Notes under the pieces: model-generated
What the model was told of the DNA's origin: nothing
The model's database searches: none
The model's input: the letters and a program-made list of their open reading frames with translations, nothing else
In this document: piece by piece, positions 1-11,000 of the stretch
Layout of the letters: each line of letters starts with the position of its first letter
Position numbering within the stretch: position 1 is the stretch's first letter
Made by a program: the position numbers and the translations under genes
Assembly (NCBI GenBank): GCA_903876885.1
Contig: CAIRBP010000048.1
Span: forward strand, 1-33,295
Length of the DNA: 33,295 bases
Direction: 5' to 3'
Origin: an uncultured Burkholderiales bacterium
GTDB taxonomy: Bacteria; Pseudomonadota; Gammaproteobacteria; Burkholderiales; Burkholderiaceae_C

Positions 1-1
1 A

Positions 2-394
2 AGCGATAAGGCTTGGTCTCCTCAGCGTGTCTATGAGTTCTTCCCAAGGCTTTTAGAGAGAAAAGGCAATTTGGGATCCCAACTCTCGGGCGGTGAACAA
101 CAAATGCTTGCCATGGCACGCGCACTCGTTGTTAATCCCCGGTTGTTGTTGCTTGATGAGCCGCTTGAGGGATTGGCGCCTATCATTGTTGAGGAACTTC
201 TCAAGGCCATCAGGTGGATCACCAGGGAGGAGGGGCTTTCGGCGATTATTGTCGAACAACATCCTCAGATGATTCTTGCGATATCGGACGAAGCCATTGT
301 GCTTGAGAAGGGGACAATTGTTCACCAAGAGAACGCATCAACGCTGAGCCAGAATCAGCATACCTTAGATAGATTCCTTGGCGTTACGCGCTAA
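2..394 (+). CDS. Branched-chain amino acid-type ABC transporter ATP-binding protein (LivF-like), 3' part
   Basis: This is the C-terminal part of an ABC ATPase whose start lies before the window; the frame is open from base 2 to a TAA stop at 392-394. The signature motif LSGGEQQML is followed by a Walker B segment (LLLLDEPLEGLAP) and the H-loop His in VEQHPQM. The 'DEP..GLAP' form with a short tail is typical of LivF, one of the two ATPases of the HAAT family of high-affinity branched-chain amino acid or amide importers, which acts on the cytoplasmic face of the inner membrane. In this class substrate choice is set by the binding protein, so the substrate cannot be read here; aromatic acids are also moved by such systems. 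About 260 bp without a recognisable gene separate it from the next gene. Confidence 0.85.
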   Translation, partial: SDKAWSPQRVYEFFPRLLERKGNLGSQLSGGEQQMLAMARALVVNPRLLLLDEPLEGLAPIIVEELLKAIRWITREEGLSAIIVEQHPQMILAISDEAIVLEKGTIVHQENASTLSQNQHTLDRFLGVTR

Positions 395-658
395 CGGTTA
401 ACACAAATAAAGTGACTTTGTAGATCCCAAAATAGGTACTGAACACCTCTCAGGGACTCTGCACTCACCAAGGGATCCTGAACTCACCTCATGAAACAGA
501 GGTAGGGGATGTGATCTCATGCATAACGGTACTCAATACATTTTTTGAAAAATTAGATCGACATAGACAATCCGTAAGTACGGCGCTAATTTTTTTTGCT
601 AATTTCTAATGGTTTTTGTGAGTGCTATTTGTAGGCATTTACGAAATCTAAAAAGAGT

Positions 659-1741
659 ATGATTCAATTATTTACGTACTTAAATTTAACGGCGGTTAAT
701 GAAATGACTCACTATCTATTTACCAAACGCGACTCGGTATCGATTAATTTTTTTACCTCTCGTTTAAAAAATGTTTGCGCTTGGTTATTCATCGTGTGCC
801 TGGGGTTTAGTAGTGTTTGCGGGGCGGCGCCATTTGATAATGCTGCATTCACCAAACAACCATTTAAAATCGTTGTGCCATTTGGTGCAGGGGGTGTTGC
901 AGACCTTACGGCGCGTGTTGTTGCTCAAGGCTTATCAGATAGGCTAGGGCAAGCAGTGGTCATTGAGAACAAACCAGGCGCCGGTGGCATTGTGGCCGCA
1001 GATACCGTGGCTAAGTCAGAGCCAGACGGGCATACGTTGTTTTTGATGTCAAACGGCACAGCAGTGAGTGCCGGACTCTTTAAGAGTTTACCGTACGACA
1101 CTATCAAAGACTTTACGCCAGTCTCGCTCCTTGCGACCTTTGATATGGCCATAGTGACTGCTGACAACTCTAAATTCAAAAATCTTAGTGAACTTGTTAG
1201 CTTTGCAAAGGCTCATCCTGGTCAATTAAATATTGGCAGTATCAATATCGGCAGTACCCAAAATTTGGCTGCCGAACTCTTTAAAAGCTCCGCTGGAATT
1301 GAAGCACAAGTAGTCCCCTTTAACGGAACTCCTGCTGTTATTACGGCTTTGCGGGGTGGACAAGTTGATGTAGCTGTTGAAATTTTGGCCCCTGTGATGT
1401 CCCAAATCAAGGGACATTCTTTAAGAGTGCTAGCTATAACGAGTGAGAAAAGGTCTGCTTCGATGCCCGATGTACCCACAGCTATTGAATCCTCGGTCAA
1501 GGGGATGATCGCGACCTCATGGAACGCCCTAGCAGTGCCTTCTAAAACGCCTGCTGAGGCTGTAGAGCGATTGAACAAGGAAATCGTTGAGGTTTTAAAG
1601 ACTCCTGCAGTGCATCAAAAACTACTTAATCTAAACGTTGATCCCCGACCAACTACTCCCCTGCAAGCTCAGGAATGGCTAAAAACAGAAATGAAGATTT
1701 GGTCCCAGGTCATAGACAGAGCGGGTATTGAGCGGCAATGA
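659..1741 (+). CDS. Bug-family (TctC) tripartite tricarboxylate transporter substrate-binding protein
   Basis: This is a periplasmic binding protein of the Bug/TctC family, which is strongly expanded in Burkholderiales. The mature part starts near AAPFDNAAF and shows the family hallmarks IVVPFGAGGVADLTARVVA, VIENKPGAGG and SEPDGHTLFL. A hydrophobic signal segment (AWLFIVCLGFSSVCGA) precedes it. The first ATG (659) gives a long head before the signal; an in-frame ATG at 704 gives a shorter one and may be the true start. No TctA/TctB membrane genes are nearby, which is usual for orphan Bug proteins. It lies beside, and in the same direction as, the protocatechuate operon, with only the LysR gene between, so it may bind an aromatic or carboxylic acid. 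That ligand is inference only. Confidence 0.9.
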   Translation: MIQLFTYLNLTAVNEMTHYLFTKRDSVSINFFTSRLKNVCAWLFIVCLGFSSVCGAAPFDNAAFTKQPFKIVVPFGAGGVADLTARVVAQGLSDRLGQAVVIENKPGAGGIVAADTVAKSEPDGHTLFLMSNGTAVSAGLFKSLPYDTIKDFTPVSLLATFDMAIVTADNSKFKNLSELVSFAKAHPGQLNIGSINIGSTQNLAAELFKSSAGIEAQVVPFNGTPAVITALRGGQVDVAVEILAPVMSQIKGHSLRVLAITSEKRSASMPDVPTAIESSVKGMIATSWNALAVPSKTPAEAVERLNKEIVEVLKTPAVHQKLLNLNVDPRPTTPLQAQEWLKTEMKIWSQVIDRAGIERQ

Positions 1742-1766
1742 AAATCTAATTTAAAGCTCTGACTTT

Positions 1767-2672
1767 TCAGTTCATTTTGTCAACTGCAATTCGTTTGAGT
1801 AACTCTATGGTTTGACGCTGAATATGGGTGGTTGGCCGTTTGGAGCTTGTGGCTAAGACGACTTCGATGCTAAGGCTTGGGCTCCTAATTATCCTCGTCT
1901 TGTAAACTGATGGGCGTATTGAGCTACTCACCGCATGGCGGGTCAAAATAGCATTCCCCGCTCCATCGGCTACTAAATCTAGTATGGCCGGTACACCGTC
2001 AATTTCTAAAGTAATGTTAGGCGTTAGTCCTAGTCCCAAGAAGGCCGCCTCTACGTGCATTCTTATCGCATTAGGACGGCTTGGGATGACCAAAGGCTGT
2101 GCAGCTATTTCATTCATCTGCACGTATAAATCCTGCGGCTCCTCCATCAATCCCGAGGGCCTTGCGCTGACATAAACTAACTCCTCGTTGATGAGATGTT
2201 CGGTTATCAGGCCCGTTGAATTTAATCCGTTATAAAGAAGCGCTATATCAAGTCTTGCGTTCAAGATCTCCTCTTGCATCGAGGTTGAGAGTCCCTCTCG
2301 AATGGTTAACTGTGCGTCTGGCATTTCCCGTCTAAACGCCCTTGTAAGCGGAACTGTCAGTGCTCTGGCTAAACTTGGCGGTAGTCCTAGCGCAACACGA
2401 CCTGTAAGACCCCCTCTAAGATGAAGTAACTCTTCTTTGGCTCGCGCCAATTGATGAAGTATGCCTCTTGCATGATCTAGTAATAACTTGCCAGCATCGG
2501 TGGGTACCGCCCCGCGACCGTTCCTAATCAGTAGATTTTGTCGAAGACTTACCTCCAGTAGCCTAATTTGCCGACTCAGTGCGGGTTGGGCAACGCCCAA
2601 GGCCTCAGACGCGCGCGTAAAGCTTCCCAACTCGGCCACGGTAATGAAGTACTCCAGTTGCTTGAGATCCAT
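1767..2672 (-). CDS. LysR-family transcriptional regulator, probable regulator of the protocatechuate operon
   Basis: The 301-residue protein has the standard LysR layout. An N-terminal winged helix-turn-helix (residues 1-60: LKQLEYFITVAELGSFTRAS, then AQPALSRQIRLLE) is followed by a periplasmic-binding-protein-like effector domain with the 'GLPPSLARAL' type opening at about residue 95. It is transcribed away from ligU, with about 210 bp between the two starts, the classic arrangement for a LysR regulator controlling the neighbouring operon and itself. Comamonas and Sphingobium protocatechuate 4,5-cleavage clusters are controlled by LysR proteins (PmdR, LigR), so the same role is likely here. 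The effector is not visible. The gene converges with the Bug protein gene, leaving only 25 bp between the two stops. Confidence 0.9.
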   Translation of the reverse strand: MDLKQLEYFITVAELGSFTRASEALGVAQPALSRQIRLLEVSLRQNLLIRNGRGAVPTDAGKLLLDHARGILHQLARAKEELLHLRGGLTGRVALGLPPSLARALTVPLTRAFRREMPDAQLTIREGLSTSMQEEILNARLDIALLYNGLNSTGLITEHLINEELVYVSARPSGLMEEPQDLYVQMNEIAAQPLVIPSRPNAIRMHVEAAFLGLGLTPNITLEIDGVPAILDLVADGAGNAILTRHAVSSSIRPSVYKTRIIRSPSLSIEVVLATSSKRPTTHIQRQTIELLKRIAVDKMN

Positions 2673-2692
2673 TTAATTATTAAGTATTAATA

Positions 2693-2712
2693 AAATGCAT
2701 ACATGAGCATTT
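2693..2712. promoter_or_regulatory. Candidate LysR binding site between the regulator gene and ligU
   Basis: An inverted repeat AAATGC-N8-GCATTT lies just upstream of the LysR gene start in the divergent intergenic region. The inner TGC-N8-GCA (T-N12-A) resembles the T-N11-A LysR box but is one base longer. The assignment rests on position and symmetry only. Confidence 0.4.
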
Positions 2713-2881
2713 ATTGGAATTTATTTGATATAAGAGAGTTACAGATATGCTCAAATTATATATCTGATAGATGCAGTGCGAAGTAGGTCCTGACTCCGAA
2801 ATGAGGAATACTATGAGTTGTGAAGAGTGAGGGATTAAATCAAAAATCCACAAAACATCACAATCTACTTTTTAAAATGAA

Positions 2882-4090
2882 ATGGGTTTTAGGATGTCCG
2901 TAGTTAAAGAGTCTTCGCATCAAAAAAATGCAGGCAAAATATTTGCTCCTCAAGTAGGAATTCCTTGTCTATTCATGCGAGGTGGAACATCTAAGGGGCC
3001 TTTTTTTAAAGCCGTTGATTTACCCAGTGATAAAGCACTAAGGGACCAAGCACTTTTAAGTATCATGGGCTCCCCAGATAAACGGCAAATTAACGGAATC
3101 GGCGGCGCACATCCATTAACAAGTAAAGTCGGGATCGTAAGCAAAAGTAGCAGGGACGGGGTTGATCTCGAGTTTTTATTTGCGCAACTCCAGCCCGACA
3201 AAGACACCGTAGACACAACACCCAACTGCGGCAATATGCTCGCCGCAGTTGTGCCCTTTGCCATTGAGACTGGAATGGTCCAGGTCGACAAAGATTTGAG
3301 CACGTTTAGAGTTTTAACGTTAAACACAGACATGCTGTGCGATATCACGGTTGAGACACCTCTCATCTTTGGATCAACGAAAAGATTTGTGAATTATGAG
3401 GGTTCAGCCCGCATAGACGGCGCGCCCGGCAGTGCATCTCCCATCACTATTAACTTCTTGGATACTGCAGGATCGGTATGCTCCTCTCTTTTACCGACGG
3501 GTAATGTTGTAGACCGTATATTGGTTGAGCCGACGCCTGAGTTATCAGGTTTTGAGCCTTTTGAGATTGATGTGACTTGTATAGATAACGGGATGCCATT
3601 GGTTATTTTTAAAGCAAGTGATTTGGCTCGCACCGGTAGTGAGAGCGTTGCAGACCTGAATGCAGATACTGAACTTAAAACTCGCATTGAAGCTCTAAGA
3701 CTGAAAGTCTCACTCAAGATGGGCTTAGGTGATGTTAAATCTAAAAACTATCCCAAAATGACTTTGATTGCACCGCCCCAAAATGGTGGCAGTCTAACAA
3801 CTCGAAGCTTTATCCCGCATGTGTGTCACGACGCGATTGGGGTTTTAGCTGCTGTAACTGTTGGCACGGCCTGCGTGCTTGAGGGCTCAGTGTGTGATGG
3901 TATTGCAGTTATGCAAGGTGGTAATACCAAGACCGTATCGGTTGAGCACCCAACGGGGGAATTTAGTGTGGAACTAGGTATAGATCCTGGCAACTCACAA
4001 AACGTGACCCGGGCAGCACTACTCAGAACCGCGCGACTATTGATGCGAGGAGAGGCTATGGTGCCTGCAAGTATTTTGCAACAACACTGA
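2882..4090 (+). CDS. ligU: 4-oxalomesaconate tautomerase/isomerase (PrpF family, LigU/PmdU/GalD-like)
   Basis: This cytoplasmic PrpF-fold isomerase (402 residues from the first ATG) shows the family opening IPCLFMRGGTSKGPFF and the strand PNCGNMLAAVVPFAIE, which carries the conserved Cys. Family members shift the double bond or tautomer of 4-oxalomesaconate so that it can be hydrated. The next gene encodes the hydratase, and the order U-J-K-I-A-B-C matches the Comamonas pmd operon. The start is uncertain: ATG 2882 and in-frame ATG 2894 are both possible, and both leave a head of 20-25 residues before the conserved core. It is the first gene of the operon, divergent from the LysR gene. The related aconitate isomerase PrpF is the main alternative; context argues against it. 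Confidence 0.85.
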   Translation: MGFRMSVVKESSHQKNAGKIFAPQVGIPCLFMRGGTSKGPFFKAVDLPSDKALRDQALLSIMGSPDKRQINGIGGAHPLTSKVGIVSKSSRDGVDLEFLFAQLQPDKDTVDTTPNCGNMLAAVVPFAIETGMVQVDKDLSTFRVLTLNTDMLCDITVETPLIFGSTKRFVNYEGSARIDGAPGSASPITINFLDTAGSVCSSLLPTGNVVDRILVEPTPELSGFEPFEIDVTCIDNGMPLVIFKASDLARTGSESVADLNADTELKTRIEALRLKVSLKMGLGDVKSKNYPKMTLIAPPQNGGSLTTRSFIPHVCHDAIGVLAAVTVGTACVLEGSVCDGIAVMQGGNTKTVSVEHPTGEFSVELGIDPGNSQNVTRAALLRTARLLMRGEAMVPASILQQH

Positions 4091-4164
4091 GTAGCAGATC
4101 AAAACTTTTCAGTACCTTTAAATTCCATTTTGTTTTTCACTTATTCATCCTCAAGGATTTTATT

Positions 4165-5211
4165 ATGAGCTTAGAGCGGCCCCTAATTATTGATGTTCAT
4201 GGTCACTACACGACTGCCCCTAAAGAGTTGGAGGATTGGCGTAATCAACAAATCGCAAGTTTAAAAGATCCAGCGCTTAAGCCTGATCCCAAAAGTCTGA
4301 AAATATCCGATGATGCGCTTAGAGAGTCTATTGAGAAAAATCAGCTCAAACTCATGCGCGAACGCGGTAGTGATTTAACGATATTTAGTCCTCGAGCAAG
4401 TTTTATGGCCCATCATATTGGAGATTTTCAGACCTCCTCGACCTGGGCCAGCATTTGTAATGAGCTGTGCGCGCGCGTGGCCGCTCTTTTTCCAGATCAC
4501 TTTATCGGGGCCGCAATGCTTCCCCAGTCCCCAGGCGTGGATCCCAAGACTTGTATTCCAGAGCTAGTACGTTGCGTAGAGGAGTACGGTTTTGTAGGGA
4601 TTAACTTGAACCCTGATCCCTCAGGTGGACACTGGACGAGTCCTCCTTTGAGTGATCGTCATTGGTATCCGATTTACGAGAAGATGGTTGAATACGATAT
4701 TCCTGCAATGATTCACGTAAGTACGAGTTGTAATAGCTGCTTTCACACAACTGGCGCTCACTATTTGAATGCCGACACAACTGCGTTTATGCAGTGCTTA
4801 ACCTCTGATCTTTTCAAAGACTTTCCAACCTTAAAGTTTCTAATCCCACACGGCGGTGGTGCAGTTCCTTACCACTGGGGACGTTTTAGAGGGTTAGCTC
4901 AGGAGATGAAAAAGCCATTACTCAAAGACCATCTACTGAATAATATTTTCTTTGACACCTGCGTATATCACCAGCCCGGCATTGATCTTTTAACTAAAGT
5001 AATCCCAGTTGATAACATACTCTTTGCCTCAGAGATGATAGGTGCAGTCCGCGGTATCGATCCTGAGACTGGTAATTACTATGACGATACCAAGCGCTAC
5101 ATCGAGGCTTCTACTCAGCTCAGCGCGCAGCAAAAATACCAAGTCTACGAAGGTAATGCACGCCGAGTGTTTAAGCGCTTAGATACCGCATTGAAAGCAA
5201 AAGGAATTTAA
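4165..5211 (+). CDS. ligJ: 4-oxalomesaconate hydratase (LigJ/PmdE-type amidohydrolase fold)
   Basis: The 348-residue protein belongs to the amidohydrolase superfamily. It begins with a metal-binding strand ([20 protein letters not shown]) that is diagnostic for LigJ. Further features are the second-shell His segments ([27 protein letters not shown]) and a late [11 protein letters not shown] loop. LigJ adds water to 4-oxalomesaconate, giving 4-carboxy-4-hydroxy-2-oxoadipate. The stop is 2 bp before the next ATG, so translation is probably coupled to ligK. The gap of about 75 bp after ligU is the longest inside the first part of the operon. A gamma-resorcylate-type decarboxylase is the alternative in this superfamily; the neighbours make LigJ far more likely. 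Confidence 0.9.
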   Translation: MSLERPLIIDVHGHYTTAPKELEDWRNQQIASLKDPALKPDPKSLKISDDALRESIEKNQLKLMRERGSDLTIFSPRASFMAHHIGDFQTSSTWASICNELCARVAALFPDHFIGAAMLPQSPGVDPKTCIPELVRCVEEYGFVGINLNPDPSGGHWTSPPLSDRHWYPIYEKMVEYDIPAMIHVSTSCNSCFHTTGAHYLNADTTAFMQCLTSDLFKDFPTLKFLIPHGGGAVPYHWGRFRGLAQEMKKPLLKDHLLNNIFFDTCVYHQPGIDLLTKVIPVDNILFASEMIGAVRGIDPETGNYYDDTKRYIEASTQLSAQQKYQVYEGNARRVFKRLDTALKAKGI

Positions 5212-5213
5212 TT

Positions 5214-5897
5214 ATGACTACCCTTGGAATTGTGAAAAAAAATATAGAGCGTGCAGATTCAAACGCAGTTGCTGAGTTAGGTAAATACGGCGTTGCAACC
5301 ATTCATGAGGCAATGGGACGGGTTGGTTTGATGCAGCGCTACATGAGGCCCATTTACTCAGGCGCGCATGTATCAGGCACGGCCGTCACTGTACTCTTGC
5401 ACCCAGGTGACAATTGGATGATGCACGTTGTTGCTGAGCAAATCAAACCAGGGGACGTCGTAGTAGCTGCGCTATCTGCTGAGAACTGTGACGGATTTTT
5501 TGGTGATTTGTTAGCCACCTCCTTTAAAGCAAGAGGTGCTCAAGCGCTCATCATTGACGCTGGTGTGAGAGATGTTAAGGAATTGACCGAGATGGGATTT
5601 CCTGTATGGAGTAAAGGCATCAGCGCAAAAGGTACGATCAAATCTACTCTTGGATCTGTGAACATTCCTGTAGTTTGTGCAGGAGTTTCGGTGACCCCTG
5701 GTGACGTGATCATCGCCGACGACGACGGCGTAGTAGTCGTTCCCCGTGATTGGGCGCAAAAAACGGCTGACGCATCTAAAGCCCGTGAGTCCAATGAAGG
5801 CGAGAAAAGAGCTAAATTGGCCTCTGGTATTCTTGGGATCGATATGTACAACATGCGCGGTCCACTAGAGAAAGCAGGCCTAAAGTATATTGATTGA
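5214..5897 (+). CDS. ligK: 4-carboxy-4-hydroxy-2-oxoadipate aldolase (LigK/PmdF; RraA-like fold)
   Basis: This 227-residue class II pyruvate aldolase of the RraA-like family splits 4-carboxy-4-hydroxy-2-oxoadipate into pyruvate and oxaloacetate, and usually also decarboxylates oxaloacetate. The active-site segment [20 protein letters not shown] carries the substrate-binding Arg (R119) and metal-ligand Asp (D120) that distinguish aldolases from the RNase E inhibitor RraA. Further family marks are [20 protein letters not shown] and [17 protein letters not shown]. The ATG follows the ligJ stop by 2 bp. This is the last step of the pathway and feeds the TCA cycle. Confidence 0.92.
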   Translation: MTTLGIVKKNIERADSNAVAELGKYGVATIHEAMGRVGLMQRYMRPIYSGAHVSGTAVTVLLHPGDNWMMHVVAEQIKPGDVVVAALSAENCDGFFGDLLATSFKARGAQALIIDAGVRDVKELTEMGFPVWSKGISAKGTIKSTLGSVNIPVVCAGVSVTPGDVIIADDDGVVVVPRDWAQKTADASKARESNEGEKRAKLASGILGIDMYNMRGPLEKAGLKYID

Positions 5898-5944
5898 TAA
5901 CGTAACGTCGCAATACTGAATAACTTTTAAAAAATATTTAAAAA

Positions 5945-6865
5945 ATGACTACCTTCACTAAAACTCCTGGATGGCTTGATTGGTACTCAGGCCCCGCTAA
6001 GCCTAAATTTAAATTACCCCCTGGAGCTGTAGACGCGCATTGTCATGTCTTCGGGCCTGGCGCCGAGTTCCCCTTTGCGCCAGAGCGTAAATACACGCCT
6101 TGTGATGCTTCAAAAAATCAACTTTTCGCGCTTCGCGATCATTTGGGCTTTGATAAAAACGTTGTCGTTCAAGCCACATGTCACGGTGCAGATAACAGCG
6201 CGATGCTTGACGCCTTGGTGCACTCAGCAGGAAAGGCCCGAGGTGTGGCAACTATAAAAAGGAGCGTGACAGACAAAGAAATTCAGACTATGCACGATGC
6301 TGGTGTTCGTGGTGTTCGTTTTAATTTTGTGAAGCGCTTGGTTGACTTCACTCCCAAAGATGAATTAATGGAGATTGCTGCACGAATCTCAACCTGGGGG
6401 TGGCATGTCGTTATTTATTTCGAGGCAGTTGATTTGCCTGAACTGATAGATTTCTTTACGCAACTTCCTACAACAGTTGTAGTCGATCACATGGGGCGCC
6501 CGGATGTGTCTAAGTCCGTGGATGACCCGGAGTTTGCTTTGTTTGAGCGCTTTATGCATGAGCATGAAAACGTTTGGAGTAAAGTGACTTGTCCTGAGCG
6601 CTTATCCATCAAAGGTCCAAAGGCATTAAACGGTGAGCAAAACGCTTATCAAGATGTCATACCTTTTGCTAGGCGAATCGTTCAGAAGTTTCCCACCCGT
6701 GTGCTTTGGGGAACGGACTGGCCACACCCAAATTTAAAAGACCATATGCCAGATGATGGTTTGTTGGTGGATTTCATACCTCACATTGCACCGACTGTGC
6801 AAGAGCAACAATTGCTCTTGGTTGATAATCCAACTCGCCTTTATTGGCCAGAACTGATTAAATAA
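5945..6865 (+). CDS. ligI: 2-pyrone-4,6-dicarboxylate hydrolase (LigI/PmdD)
   Basis: This is a 306-residue amidohydrolase-fold lactonase that opens 2-pyrone-4,6-dicarboxylate to 4-oxalomesaconate. The N-terminus GAVDAHCHVFGPGAEFPFAP followed by ERKYTPCDA is characteristic of LigI. Later parts carry VVVDHMGRPDVSK and the C-terminal VLWGTDWPHPN with the catalytic Asp. It is separated by about 47 bp from ligK and about 33 bp from ligA. LigI needs no metal, unlike most of the superfamily (established for the Sphingobium enzyme). The length and motifs leave little doubt. Confidence 0.93.
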   Translation: MTTFTKTPGWLDWYSGPAKPKFKLPPGAVDAHCHVFGPGAEFPFAPERKYTPCDASKNQLFALRDHLGFDKNVVVQATCHGADNSAMLDALVHSAGKARGVATIKRSVTDKEIQTMHDAGVRGVRFNFVKRLVDFTPKDELMEIAARISTWGWHVVIYFEAVDLPELIDFFTQLPTTVVVDHMGRPDVSKSVDDPEFALFERFMHEHENVWSKVTCPERLSIKGPKALNGEQNAYQDVIPFARRIVQKFPTRVLWGTDWPHPNLKDHMPDDGLLVDFIPHIAPTVQEQQLLLVDNPTRLYWPELIK

Positions 6866-6898
6866 TAAACATACTCTTAACCTAAGATATTAAAACCT

Positions 6899-9226
<2,328 letters not shown>

Positions 9227-9285
9227 CTGTTTAGCCGCTGAAGTTAGGCTAGGTTCTCAGTAATTACAATCGTTTGGAAACAAAA

Positions 9286-10293
9286 ATGCAACAGCGTCAA
9301 ATTGGGCCTTTTACCGTTGGATCGATTGGTCTTGGATGTATGAACCTGTGTCATGCATACGGGGGTCCTGTTTCTAAAGAACACGCAGAGAAGATACTCC
9401 TTGGTGCGTTGGATCTAGGAGTTACTTTCTTTGATACTGCGACGTTGTATGGTTTTGGAGCCAGCGAAGTGTTGGTTGGGGATATTCTGTCAAAGCACAG
9501 GAATAAATTTACTTTAGCTAGCAAGTGCGGAGTGCAGGGCGTTGATAAAAACGGCGATGGTGTGCTTGTTCGCGTCATTGACGGAAGACCACAGACGCTT
9601 AAGAAAACTTGTGAAGACAGTCTACGTCGGCTGAAAACCGATGTTATCGATTTGTATTACCTCCATAGATGGGATAAGAAAGTGCCCATTGAGGAAAGCG
9701 TTGGTGCTTTGAGTGATTTGGTAAAAGAAGGAAAAATTCAAACCATTGGTTTGTCCGAGGTGTCTAGTTCCACGCTTAGAAAAGCCCATGCGGTTCACCC
9801 AATCACTGCACTGCAAACTGAATATTCCTTGTGGACGCGTAACCCTGAGATTGAGTTGCTCAAGGTCTGCAAAGAATTAGGCATCACCTTCGTCGCTTTC
9901 AGCCCCGTCGGAAGAGGTTTCCTAACTGGAACGCTAAGGACGGTGAGTGGTTTAGGCGAGAAAGATATTCGCAAGACGATGCCTCGTTTCGCACCAGATA
10001 ACTATGAACAAAATTTAAAGCTATTAAATGCTTATGAAAACTTTGCGAAATCAAGAGATCTGACTCCTTCCCAAGTTGCGCTCGGTTGGTTGCTTTCTAA
10101 AGATGATTCAATCATTCCCATACCAGGAACTCAAGATTTAGATCATTTAAGGGAGAATTGTGCAGCCCATAACATCAGTTTTTCAGACTCTGAGATGACT
10201 GAATTAGATAAGCTGATTAATCGCCACAACGTAATTGGACATAGATATAACGAGCAAGCAAGAAGTGAAGTAGATACTGAAGACTTTGTTTGA
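9286..10293 (+). CDS. Aldo/keto reductase, last gene of the protocatechuate operon
   Basis: This is a TIM-barrel NADPH-dependent aldo/keto reductase of 335 residues. From the ATG at 9286, preceded by GGAA about 6 bp upstream, the catalytic tetrad is visible as D50, Y55 (FFDTATLYG), K80 (LASKCG) and H127 (YYLHRWD). The nucleotide-binding end has SPVGRGFLTG and the IPIPGT segment. It follows ligC by about 60 bp in the same direction, so it is probably co-transcribed. It has no assigned step in the 4,5-cleavage pathway. A role in reducing an aldehyde that feeds the pathway, or in detoxifying the semialdehyde intermediate, is inference. Confidence 0.88.
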   Translation: MQQRQIGPFTVGSIGLGCMNLCHAYGGPVSKEHAEKILLGALDLGVTFFDTATLYGFGASEVLVGDILSKHRNKFTLASKCGVQGVDKNGDGVLVRVIDGRPQTLKKTCEDSLRRLKTDVIDLYYLHRWDKKVPIEESVGALSDLVKEGKIQTIGLSEVSSSTLRKAHAVHPITALQTEYSLWTRNPEIELLKVCKELGITFVAFSPVGRGFLTGTLRTVSGLGEKDIRKTMPRFAPDNYEQNLKLLNAYENFAKSRDLTPSQVALGWLLSKDDSIIPIPGTQDLDHLRENCAAHNISFSDSEMTELDKLINRHNVIGHRYNEQARSEVDTEDFV

Positions 10294-10363
10294 TATTCAA
10301 TTGCTCAGTTTCTTGCGAGCTTTTAGCCGTTGGTTTGACCGAGTACTGTGGGTGCTCAGCAAT

Positions 10364-10708
10364 TTATTGAGAAATAGCTTTAGTCATTAATTTTGAAATC
10401 TTATCAAAATATTTATTTGCTTTAGGTGAGGGAACCAAGTATTTGGTCCTGCGGTTCTCACCCTCATAAACGAACTCGATCCATCCTTGAATACGAAGTT
10501 CATCTAATTTTCTGTGAATCGTAGCTGGGGATGCGATTGAACTTAGCTCCATGCATTCTGTTACTGTTAATGTTTGCTCCTGTCCGTACTGAATAGTAAT
10601 TGTTTCCAGTAATTTTTCGGCAGTAGTGTCCATTTTTCCTTCCATTTCTTTGTCTTGTAGAGTCTGAAGAAGTGTTAAAAAACGGACGTAGATATCTTTG
10701 GAGTTCAT
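10364..10708 (-). CDS. Small winged-helix (MarR-like) protein, unknown target
   Basis: This 114-residue protein looks like a compact winged helix-turn-helix. It has a helical N-terminus (residues 1-45), a recognition helix region ELSSIASPATIHRKLDEL (about 55-72), and a wing GWIEFVYEGENRRTKYLVP (about 75-93), followed by a C-terminal helix. The layout resembles MarR/PadR-type regulators that act as dimers. It stands alone, convergent with the operon to its left and downstream of the rpoD terminator. I do not recognise a specific family member or a regulated gene. Confidence 0.7.
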   Translation of the reverse strand: MNSKDIYVRFLTLLQTLQDKEMEGKMDTTAEKLLETITIQYGQEQTLTVTECMELSSIASPATIHRKLDELRIQGWIEFVYEGENRRTKYLVPSPKANKYFDKISKLMTKAISQ

Positions 10709-10813
10709 GGCTTTAAAAATGACTGTTTAGTAACTTAATTGTAGCATCATAGGTGTATGGGCTATTAATTAAAAGGTAATATCCATAAAGACAACAATGA
10801 TAAAAAGGAGCTA

Positions 10814-10850
10814 CTTATTCATATTTGAGCTTAGTGCGCATTTGAATAAG
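10814..10850. repeat. 8-bp inverted repeat upstream of the winged-helix gene
   Basis: CTTATTCA (10814-10821) and TGAATAAG (10843-10850) form a perfect inverted repeat with a 21-bp spacer, about 105 bp upstream of the winged-helix gene start. It could be an operator or a weak hairpin. The rest of 10709-10917 is AT-rich and shows no gene. Confidence 0.4.
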
Positions 10851-10917
10851 ATTTTATTTAAGAACGAACCTGGCTTCTAAAATTAAGTTTTATTTCAATG
10901 TAAAAATTTCTTTGATT

Positions 10918-10953
10918 AAAAAAATGGCCTAAAGAGTAAAGCTCTTTAGGCCA
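10918..10953 (-). terminator. Intrinsic terminator of rpoD
   Basis: A perfect 12-bp stem (10925-10936 pairing with 10942-10953; TGGCCTAAAGAG on the plus strand) has a 5-nt loop. On the minus strand it is followed by a run of seven T (10924-10918). It sits about 50 bp past the rpoD stop, so it ends the dnaG-rpoD transcript. Confidence 0.93.
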
Positions 10954-11000
10954 AAGTTAGTTAGCTAATGAGGTGATGGGTTTGCAACCTCGATAAGCAA

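Noticed and set aside
520-605. Hairpin CCGTA-AG-TACGG followed by a T run upstream of the Bug gene, considered as a terminator
   Set aside because: The stem is only 4-5 bp and the T run begins several bases after it; too weak to call.
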